From the NCBI GenBank assembly GCA_903813345.2, contig CAIIXF020000004.1, positions 28,463,986-28,527,985 of the forward strand: DNA of 64,000 nt. Direction: 5' to 3'. Position numbers and translations under genes: made by a program. The notes below the pieces were generated by a model. It saw only the letters and a program-made list of their open reading frames with translations. It ran no database searches and was not told where the DNA came from. Shown piece after piece: positions 55,501 through 64,000 of the stretch; the first letter of the stretch is position 1; each line of letters opens with the position of its first letter. The DNA is from Owenia fusiformis. Lineage: Eukaryota; Annelida; Polychaeta; Sabellida; Oweniidae.

Positions 55501-57527
55501 TTTTTCTATCTAAATATATTTCACTGTAATAATATAGTACAATTGACGATATATATTATCACATCTCAAATTATATGATGGACTGTGATTGGTCAGATCA
55601 AGGATGTACATGTGATAATGTTAAAATTCCTGGATGAGCCAAATGATATTTAATGCATTTCGCGAGTATAGATATTCATATGTTCAGGAATTTCGAAATA
55701 TTCACTCTGTATTTCAGATTTTGTTAAATATTGTTGATTAATATTCATGTTATGAATGCAAAATTGCACAATGGACAAATATAATGTTCTCATAAAACAT
55801 CACCTTCTGCTCTGGCTAGTTGGATACTATTTTTCCTCTAGGTGATATCTCATATATCACACTCCATCATGTAATAATGCGATATTATTATGATTTAGAG
55901 GCCGCTAATAAATACCTCATTTTTAGCTCATCCAGATTTATCAGATTATCATCGTTCTTGTATTTAAGCTTAAAGCAGGCTTATATTTTTTTTCAACACT
56001 CTAGCACCTAAAACTTACTAAGTGAACTTTTAGGAGCCATAGGCTCGACATGCATTTGGCCTTTAACAGAAACCTTGGCAACATCGTCTTTGCCTTGTCC
56101 ATACTGTCGATAATGATGGACATATATCTGTCACTGTCATCCTTGGCTTTTCCGATGTGCTTATAGTATTTTCTACGTTCGGTACTGCAATATATGTGCA
56201 TATTATCATTGGTATCATATTATACTTATTGATAAACCAAAAATATTTTTCTTAAGATAGTTTATCAAAGATTATACATGTATTTGTATCACACCATTGG
56301 GTATTAAGATAACAAATGCTAGTTACTTAACTGAAAGCTTCAGTATCTCTTAGAAACCCTGTTTTGCTTAATCTTTGCCTTTGAATTTCTTTAATTTTGA
56401 AACTTATTTATAATAATTAATAAAGATCGCTTAAAATGAATAAGATGCTTACTTTTGTTGTTTAAGGTGTGCATCGCGCTGTGAAGCAAGGGCCATGCGT
56501 GCCTTTTTACCTTTGGTCCTTGAAAGTTTGTCCTGGATATTCACACAGGTGTCACATTTGTTGAATTTCGAAGCCTGTAATATAAGGAAGATCAATGTAC
56601 ACGTCAACGCCATCTGTACAAAATAGGCAGGGCAATTGCAAAAGTCAATACACTGACAGTGACTGAGAAACTATTTACAATTCAAAATGTGTGAAATACA
56701 GTATTTACATCACATAGTATATAGCCTTTGCTTCAAAAGATTCAGCAGAAACTGAACAAACATCGCTATTAGAAATGAGGTACTATATTCAAAATGCCTT
56801 CTTAAGTAGTTCGATGGGATAAAAAGTAACAAACAAATACTTTATGCAAATAAAATCAAAAGCTTTATAGTTAGGCTGAATCACTTGAAAAACCCTCCCA
56901 ATAATTCTTTTTATGATAGAAGCACCAAAATCGGTACAAGTGTAGCTGATTGTAATTGAAAAAAAATGGCTCGAGGCAGCAAGTGATCCGGAGCCTCGTT
57001 TTGGAAAAAATTCAAAATGGCCGCCAGTCTGTTTGTGATTTTGCCGATTTCTATTAAAATCTCAAGATCCTCTAAAATATTAATGAAAACTGCATAGAAA
57101 CCTCAAGAAGTGGCTTTGAAATGAATCTTTTTTGATGAACTGACATTTAACTTGAGTTTCAAATGTAAAACGGCGTAAAACAAGGTTCAGTATTATGACC
57201 TGTACTATTAAGTTCATAAATGACATATATTGTTATTCATCAAAAATTGTTAACCAAAGACTGAGTACTTACATAATATTGGATAATAAGATCTCTTACT
57301 TCTACTGAACAACTTGTATAAGAGAATATATTCAGCCACATATCCAAAATAAGGGGGTTATTGTTACAGTACCAGTTAGATGGTGCTACAATGCGAAAAT
57401 GTCAATGCTGGGGCAATTTATGTTTGATAAATTGTCACAATTTGTGTTTGATAAATTGTCTATGTTCTACATTTTTGATCACCATCTTTCTCAAATCTCA
57501 AATATTTTGTCCTTTATTGTTACTCTC

Positions 57528-60500
57528 ACTAATCAGTGCAAAGTCCACTGCACTTACAAAGGTCTGTGCATTTTGCCCAGCCAGCTTTTTTACATGAACA
57601 ATACTAAGGACGATACCCCTTGCTGCATTGACACTTTATGAGTTCTCTGCATGCTATTGACGTTTGCTGAAGAGTAGACCAAAAAGTGGAATTACGTGAT
57701 CACCATCATCCTCCTCCGAGCCAAACTTCAAATAATCCTGGACACCACCTGGGCGAGGATCCAGTATTTGGCCTCAAACAATCCCTCCTAAAAATCTCTC
57801 CTAATATGCTGCTCCAAAGCTGCCTTAGTCAGAGGTATCTTGTCAATCTGTCTTCCCTTCTTGGTGAAAATATATTTTCTGGTTGAGTTAATATCAGTTG
57901 TTGAACTTGTCCTGTCATAGAGAACAATGACAAATATCTAAGCACAAGTGCCAAAGGGAAAGGACCAAAAGTTGTAATGGAACTCGGCAAGAAAAAACAA
58001 ACTCTAAGTGCATACCAGTCAAGAAAAACAAACCTCATATATCCCAAAACCATGATCTAACGTGAAAAGAAACAATGTATAATACCCCCTTTGCCCCTAC
58101 CATTCAAGAACCGATATCACAATCCAAGACCAGAACACCAAGGGACATTTCATTCATACTGAAGTCATTACAATACATGTTAAAGAAAAAATTAGAAATT
58201 GATAGCCAATACTCATAACATCAAAAATAGTTGTAGATACAAGTACTCATACAAGATAGAGCATTCAGTCTCAAATGATGTGGGATAGATAAAATCCAGT
58301 CTCCAAGTCCATAGGAATTTCAAAGGGTCAACAACCATTCAAAAAAGCCGTCGCCATAATCCATAAAACACAATAATTCACAATGGTTGTGAAACGTTCC
58401 AATAGAAATAGAGCTTCTTCTGCTATGTGATGTGGGTTTTGTTTTAAAGCGAGGAATGCTTCTGTTACTTCTGGATATTTATTCCATACTGTCCAACATT
58501 ATTTTTTCCATGCCCAAAGAATGACGATGTCCTATCACGCCCAGTAAATGCATGGAAAACAGGGAGACATTCAGATTTGGTAGGTCCAAGAGCTCTTGCC
58601 ATCTCATGAGCAGCCAAATACCTATAGTTTTTCCCAGTTCCAAATGCAACCCATATGCTAATACCTAGTTGGGCAGAGGCAGCTACAGCAAGGACAACTA
58701 TATCAGTATCATTGCTTCTGATAAGTATTCTGGCAAACCCTCTTCTAGCCATAAGGGCAATGTGGACAAACATTTTGGTATCTGCTTCTTCATGAGAACA
58801 TGGCTCCAAGTCATTTGTATCACTAATTGCAGGATTGCAAATCACCTTCTCACCAATATTGGTCACAATCTGTTTATATGCATCTAATGGAAGACTTGAT
58901 AGTTTGTAGGCTAACTACCAAACAACTGTTGCTTGTTGGAGTCATCTCTCAAGTAAGACTGCCAGTTTCTGGGCACAGTGTTACCAAGATACGTGAAGGT
59001 CATCCTTCTGTCACCTTTCCCACGCTTCTGTCTCGTCATCGTCTTCAGGCTCCTTGCCAGGTACTCATTCCAAATTATATCGAGGCGATCAACATGTTGC
59101 AGCTAACCTTGGATGTAGGGAAGGAAAACATCAGTGGCATAATCCTCAACGGTCTTTGCTGTAGTTGGTTCTAGAAGGTGTACTGAACATGCACCATCTA
59201 TTATTTCAGCAACAACAGGCCTATCTTTTCCCCAAGGGACAATATCCTCCATGCAGTTAAGTAGCTCTGATTTCTCACCATTTCTGAGGACACCATACTT
59301 TGCCAGTGAAGGTGGATACTCCTGGTTCTCATGCATGAGAAAGTCATCAAGATCAATGTTTCTTGTCTGGCATGTGATGTATAATTTGGAGAATAAATCA
59401 CAGTCATTTCTCATTTTCTTGATTTGAGATTTCTGATTTGTTCTTTTGGGTATTTTGCTGCTAAACATTGCGATCTTGTGGCGTTTTATGGGTGTATCCA
59501 ATGGTTCAGTTCTCTCCACAAGACATTCAGTTGTATACCTAGTGAAGCTTTGGTTGCCAATGTCTTCTATACTTCTGATGGTGTCACTTACTGATACATA
59601 CATCTTCACCTGACACAAGGAAGGGATTGCCTAGTTTATCAGTAGTAGTCACAACAGCAAATACATCATCTCTAAATTTCTGTTGGATGCTTGCTGTTTG
59701 CTCGTGGTGGCTAAAGTCTTCGTTGGCTTTCATGTCTCCTATACTTGAGACTTCTTCAAACTCTTTGATGATCTAGGATATTGCAGGACCAGCTGTCATC
59801 CATCGTTTCAGTGCAGTAGGATTATCTGTTATTCCTATAGCCCCACCAGAACCCTTAATCAGAGCATTATTTGCTCATGGACCTGGTCTATAGGGATGGT
59901 TGAGAATGACATAGGTGTCTTCTGAACTGTAAAGAGACCTTCATTGAAATGCTGATACAGGTCAGGGTGAGTTGTCTCCAATTGGACCATGTCCCTTAGG
60001 TGTATTGGGAGCCATCTGGAATAGTGTGTATGATCTAATGCAAAAAAAAACAGGGCATCATCTTGGTCAAAACACAGGCCCGTAGCCAGGGGGGGGGGGT
60101 TCGCAGGGTTCTGGCGAACCCCCCTGGCCAAAAATTCTTTCAAAGTCATGCAGTTTTTCACAATTTTGAGCACTTCTCAAGTGATTTTAGTCATATTTGG
60201 GCCAAAATTGTCAAATGTGAACCCCCCCTGGAAATCTTTGAAAACTGAACCCCCCTTGGCAAATCCTGGTTACGGGCCTGAAACAGATATGTAGAGTTTA
60301 AAGTCTGCCTATCTCAGGGATCTAACAAAGATCATAAGCATAATTTAAAGGCCCTGTGTTAAAGCCCAGTATTTGAAATGGGGGGAATTGGCTTCCCCTT
60401 CCCTTTTCCATTCTTCAAAGGATAGGGGGGCTACATCTCTGAGTTGGGCAGCAGCTAGGTATATGTTGAAAGCTTTCTTCATTAGGATGTGGAGCGCTGC

Positions 60501-60632
60501 CAACGTAATTTGATGTGCTCTTCTAGTCTTGGATATATGGCTTCCCTTTAGGAAGGACTCTGCAGTACCAACTGATGCTGTATTTGACTGAGCAATAACG
60601 GTACATTTACCCAACTGTTGTCTGTCATCCAA
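57528..60632 (-). pseudogene. Nuclease-like (DTD/GCD family) gene, copy 2
   Basis: Minus-strand order: ESFLKGSHISKTRRAHQIT (60632-60345), VRSLR-stop-ADFKLYIS, FFALDHTHYSRWLPIHLRDM and the TIPIDQVHEQ block (60330-59859), GGAIGITDNPTALKRWMTAG, the EYPPSLAKYGVLRNG / SVHLLEPTTAKTVEDYA segment (59618-59103), SHEEADTKMFVHIALM, SNDTDIVVLAVAA, FHAFTGRDRTSSFFGHGKN (58866-58465), YPEVTEAFLALKQNP, YDRTSSTTDINSTRKYIF, IPLTKAALEQHI, then a Cys-rich end CTDLCKCSGLCTD (about 57575-57530). The family is multicopy in invertebrates (recollection). EEAD, DTD and G-x-D look like PIN/FEN1 metal ligands (inference). The Cys of GCD is Arg here, and stops and frameshifts abound. Confidence 0.8.
60075..60280. mobile_element. 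206-bp MITE with CAGGCCCGTAGCC ends
   Basis: Terminal inverted repeats CAGGCCCGTAGCCAGG and CCTGGTTACGGGCCTG, flanked by AAACA on both sides (60070-60074, 60281-60285). It sits in the coding part of the nuclease-like pseudogene. Removing it with one AAACA restores a continuous frame (YISVLTKMM), which confirms the insertion boundaries. The ends resemble hAT MITEs, though a 5-bp duplication is short for that group. Contains a G run near 60089-60099. Confidence 0.9.
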
Positions 60633-62345
60633 TCACCAACTACCTTCTGGAATGCCATTTCTATATGGAGACCTCCAAACATGATCAAGTATTTATCTTC
60701 CCCATGTGTATCAGGGTATATCTATTGAATGGTTTTCAGGGAAGCAAACAATGGTTGGTCAGCCGAAAGCACTGGTATTTGACCAGGATTTACTATATGT
60801 ATGTCACGTTTGACTATGTACTTACCATGTTGTAACATGACTAGAGATTTTTTCCAAAAGAAAAAATATTTAATCCCTTCAGTGCAGAGTCTATCCAGCA
60901 TTTATTCTCAATCATATGTGTGACTCTCATATTGATATGTAATAATTATGAGTAATTCAATAAAAGCTTATAAAATAGTACAAGGCTTAATACTGAGCCT
61001 TGCTGAACACCCGTTTTAATAGTTAAATATAATATAAAGGAGTTCCTATATCACAAGCAACTGTCTGGAATTCCCTTAAACAAATACAATTGGTTTAGAG
61101 CTAAAATACAACATTAATTCAAAGAGAATTCAAATTTCTTAAAAATCTATATGTATCGGCGGCCATCTTGGATTTTCTTCAGAACGAGGCTCCGGATCAC
61201 TTGCTGCCTCGAGCCAATTTTTTTCAATTGCCTTCAGTTACACTTGTACCAATTTTGGTGCTTCTATCATAAAAAGAATTATCGTAAGGTGATTAGGCTT
61301 AGCTATTATGGAAATTGTAATATTATCAATCCACGTTTTAAATGTTAATTAGAAAAATGTAATGGCTAATGTAATAACAGTATGATAAAGAATAATTTCT
61401 TACTTTAGGAGCTTTTACATGGCTGAAGTATTGCTTCCAGAGCCTTCAGAATGTTGATTCTGATACTGTCAGAGATTCCGCCCCCATTTGTGTTTTGTAG
61501 TCATTGAAAATGTCTGTTTTTGTCAAACACACTGGCAGATGTATATTCAACGAATCAGGCAATTTGTCACCGAATTGTGCTGCATACCTGTAATAAGCAA
61601 ATCTTTACAATGGACTACACAGCTCTTTCTAACTAAGAAATTGACGAATTATAAACATTGAGTGTATTAAAAAACATGAGGTTTATAAGGGGAAAACACC
61701 CCCAGCCAATCAATAATGCAAGGGCCCATCGTTGCTGCAAGAACTGAAGTATATTTTGCTGAATTTAAGCATAATTGAAGTCCTTTGAAGCCGGATGGAC
61801 ATGTCTAGATTAATGTTCTTTTTGGCTTCTAAAATTAGATTTCATGGGACCAGTTACCTTTCAATCCAAGCAATAGCCTCCATAGACGGTATCCCATGTC
61901 CTCTCCCATTTGGTAAAGGCGCCAAAAGACTACCTCCTATAATTAAAATTGCAAAAATTATTAGTATGTTGTTGCTAGCTCTTAATTTGCCCTTGTCCCA
62001 TTAATAAGCCTTAATTATAATGATTTTTATAGTATGAAACTGCTTATACTTACCAATGAATCTCTTTCTAATGGCATAGAATGTTGAGCTTGCCAGTCCA
62101 AGTATAGCCAGCCATGCATTCAAGCATATTGGATAGTTGGGTAAACCTTCTATGTAAAAGGAACTTCCTTCGTATTCGCCATTCTCATCAAAACTGAAAG
62201 TTCATAAAAATGTTATTTCAAGTTAAGTCTCATGCAGGAATGAAGACGGCATTACATTACATTAAATTGGAAACGTTAATATTAAAGAAATATACATAAA
62301 ATAGATACCATCTTATGTTGGGGTTTAAGTTTTTGTGTTTCTTAC

Positions 62346-62436
62346 CTCATGTGTATGTCCAACCATCAAGAAAGACACTTTAATTTTTCTAAATACCCCC
62401 ATTTGAACCAAGAGCGCAAAAAAGCCAAACGTGTAT
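62346..62436 (-). pseudogene. Displaced catalytic-core exon of the transposase-like family
   Basis: A 91-bp exon with an excellent acceptor (TGATTTTTTGCAG) and donor (GAG, GTAAGA) encodes YTFGFFALLVQMGVFRKIK, VSFLMVGHTHE. In the family this block follows the DxMD exon and holds the third catalytic region, so it belongs after 56019. Instead it lies upstream of the exon at 62193. Its phase fits the preceding exon's donor but not the next acceptor. Confidence 0.75.
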
Positions 62437-63213
62437 CTGCAAAAAATCAGTATAATATCAAGTTATTCTGTAGTGATTCTCAGACTCAAGTGATAGGCAA
62501 TTTTTGTTTAGTACTAAATAGTCATTACACTGAGCCAATTGCTTAAATCCTTAATTATTGATAATACCTTGAGGTTCTTTTAAGTGTATCAAGCACATAC
62601 TGGTGCTTTTCAGTTGCAGTCAGGCCCTGGAAGTATTGCCTGGAATCACTCATGCTGCTGGCCTGGAATCACTCATGCTGCTGACCTGAAATCAGATTAT
62701 TGATGACTATGATTATGTACATACTGTATCGTGTTCATTCAATCAAACAGTGCGTTCAGTTTAAGGTAGTTTTGTATGTCCAGAATTTATATGCAATCTT
62801 CGTTGAAGTTACAAATGGACGAACGTACACACTGACCTTAACTTAAAATGTAACTGATAAAACAACAAAACGAGCAGCAAAACACCGCAACTAATTGCTG
62901 AATAGACAGGAGTTTAGGATCTGAAAATACATAAAATAGTTTGTATGCAAACAGGGACAATATAGAATATTAAGCATAGTCTGTACATCACACTTTAAAT
63001 TTGTTTGCCTTTTTGTATGCTGTCAATATTTATTATATGAATTTTGTTCTGATGATGTAAATGATGTAGTCGAAGTTTTAGTCGTAGCCGTGTATGTTTT
63101 GATACATGTCAATAAAAGATACATACTATTATATAATATATGGTGATCTAACTTACAAGTAGCATGAAATGTTGTTTCTTTTATTAAGGAAATGACTTTT
63201 TGAACTGACTTAC

Positions 63214-63568
63214 TATGTTTCTTTGATGCTTTGTTCACAAAGGCTTCCTCTGTAAAAAAGATAGATAATGCCAATAAAAATATGGAATATACAATTAAAT
63301 TTAGAGGTTTGATATAAAATGTGCTTACTTTGATCACATATGATTTCAAATTAGTAATAAATAAATAAATAAATAAATAACGCGCATGAATGGTTACATC
63401 ATTATTTACTGCTTCCATACCTATTTTGTTCGACAACAAAATATCATCCTCATCAAAATCACTGCCCTCGTCTGGCTCCATCTCCATGTTGTTGTTGTTG
63501 TTGTTGTTGTTAGACGCTGCATATACACTCTCTCTCCAGCGAAATGGAGCTACAGGTACCGTCTTCAT
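63214..63568 (-). CDS. Two 5' exons of a minus-strand gene
   Basis: Exon 63568-63421 starts MKTVPVAPFRWRESVYAAS, has eight Asn encoded by a GTT/AAC microsatellite (63486-63511), then an acidic part EPDEGSDFDEDDILLSNKI. It joins 63249-63214 (EEAFVNKASKKH) in phase. The next exon downstream is 62685, but the join would meet a TGA before its ATG, so these exons are either 5' to a frameshifted gene or belong to another transcript. Function unknown. Confidence 0.5.
63355..63381. repeat. AAAT microsatellite
   Basis: About seven AAAT/AATA units in the first intron of the gene above. Confidence 0.9.
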
Positions 63569-63648
63569 GATCTGAAAATATTATACTATTATTTCATCGA
63601 ATGTGATCAATAAAACTATGGCAACTGTCTCACAAAATGTGCTGAACA

Positions 63649-63960
63649 GAGCAGGGGATTCCCCGTTGGTTTCAGATGCTTTGAAGTTGTTGAAAGGGGA
63701 ATACCCTTAATCGAATGAATGAATGTAATAACGTCATGGGATTGTTCTTAAGAGAGCAGGGGATTCCCCGTTGGCCTCAGTAGCTTTGAAGTTATTGAAA
63801 GGGGAATACCCTGATAGGATGAATGAATGTAATTACGTCATGGGATTGTTCTGACAAGAGCAGGGGATTCCCCGTCGGCCTCGAGCTCAGTAGCTTTGAA
63901 GTTGTTGAAGGGGAATACCCTTAATCGAATGAATGAATGCATTGTCGATATTATTGGCCC
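63649..63960. promoter_or_regulatory. Three tandem 105-bp units with kappa-B-type palindromes
   Basis: GGGGATTCCCC occurs at 63654-63664, 63759-63769 and 63863-63873. Each is followed by TTTGAAGTTGTTGAAAGGGG-type sequence and GGGGAATACCC, and the first two also by an ACGTCATGGG block that contains a bZIP-like half site. GGGGATTCCCC fits the NF-kappaB/Rel consensus. The array lies 86-300 bp upstream of the ATG at 63568 on the minus strand, so it could act as an inducible promoter element. It may instead be an ordinary minisatellite. Confidence 0.5.
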
Positions 63961-64000
63961 CGGTGTAAAAGGGTAGGTGGTTCTATCAAATTATTGTCCT

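Larger units (their letters stand above)
56901..61282. mobile_element. 4.4-kb inverted-repeat element inside an intron
   Basis: Arms of about 126 bp: 56901-57026 (ATAATTCTTTTTATGATAG, GGCTCGAGGCAGCAAGTG, GGAGCCTCGTT) and the reverse complement 61157-61282. It lies between exons 61404 and 56574 of the transposase-like gene, which otherwise splice in phase 0, so it was inserted into an intron. It carries the nuclease-like gene on the minus strand. No target-site duplication is obvious. Its arms are unrelated to those of the 8.2-kb element. Confidence 0.8.
52728..62685 (-). pseudogene. Transposase-like multi-exon gene (DxMD / GHTHE family), core-deleted
   Basis: Minus-strand exons with AG/GT ends and matching phases: 62685-62568 (start near 62653, MSDSRQYFQGLTATEK), 62193-62054, 61936-61858, 61587-61404, 56574-56453, 56184-56019, 55360-55220, 54427-54308, 54161-54081 (no good donor), 53886-53759, 53400-53292, 52936-52728. 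Blocks include YPICLNAWLAILGLASSTFY, GRGHGIPSMEAIAWIERYA, CDTCVNIQDKL, IIDSMDKAKTMLP, YYKQWSTDQ and IHWMRGAKSTPWR. From memory, this order matches a multicopy invertebrate family with a D-D-D/E core (DGMDQ, LDN, GHTHEDID). Here the middle core exons are absent between 56019 and 55360, and TGA at 61448-61446 interrupts TF-RLWKQYF (a CGA-to-TGA change would explain it). Probably a pseudogene. Confidence 0.8.

Noticed and set aside
58669-59174. Plus-strand open frames across the nuclease-like gene
   Set aside because: The minus strand carries the recognisable family motifs; these are opposite-strand by-products.
63023-63420. Open frame extending the exon at 63568 to 181 codons
   Set aside because: It reads through a clear donor (GTATGG at 63420) into AT-rich intron; the spliced form joins an exon in phase.

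Overview
The window looks like nuclear DNA of an intron-rich invertebrate animal, probably a marine one (mollusc or another lophotrochozoan; low confidence on the taxon). The reasons are AT-rich sequence, canonical GT/AG introns whose reading phases match from exon to exon, and a dense mix of animal mobile elements: a LINE, a Penelope-like element, a DIRS-type remnant, mariners, Harbinger and hAT. No rRNA, tRNA, bacterial operon or CRISPR array was recognised. Most of the window is transposons in various states of decay, tandem repeats and a few spliced genes.

Layout. 1-11.3 kb: dispersed and tandem repeats, including an apparently perfect 612-bp tandem duplication, with no convincing gene. 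11.37-13.93 kb: a 5'-truncated LINE with a target-site duplication and poly-A tail. 14.1-21.6 kb: a Penelope-like retroelement on the minus strand, flanked by about 1.46-kb direct repeats, whose main frame reads OTU protease, then reverse transcriptase, then GIY-YIG endonuclease. 21.4-23.8 kb: an inverted repeat that includes part of that flank. 24.6-26.1 kb: a decayed DIRS-type RT/RNase H. 26.7-27.6 kb: a hAT deletion derivative inside a dispersed repeat whose empty copy lies at 7.4 kb. 28.7-33.7 kb: mariner and Harbinger remnants and two nested mariner elements. 34.9-36.9 kb: five phase-consistent exons of an unrecognised gene. 36.9-45.1 kb: an 8.2-kb element bounded by about 690-bp inverted arms. 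It holds a decayed gene of an unnamed family with nuclease-like motifs and an inserted, intact mariner. 45.7-52.5 kb: minisatellites, a short MADS-like gene candidate and a LINE tail. 52.7-62.7 kb: a minus-strand gene of at least 12 exons from a transposase-like family, probably a pseudogene. One of its introns carries a 4.4-kb inverted-repeat element with a second copy of the nuclease-like gene. 63.6-64 kb: three tandem units, each with a perfect kappa-B-type palindrome.

How the parts relate. Three mariner copies share a phase-0 intron at the same codon, so their transposase can only be made after splicing. The nuclease-like gene family occurs twice, each time inside a long inverted-repeat pair, which suggests that it is transposon cargo or the mobility gene itself. 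The inverted repeats of three unrelated elements carry RFX/X-box-like dyads. The strongest candidates for something new are the OTU-bearing Penelope-like element, the inverted-repeat elements with nuclease-like genes, and the intron-bearing mariners.
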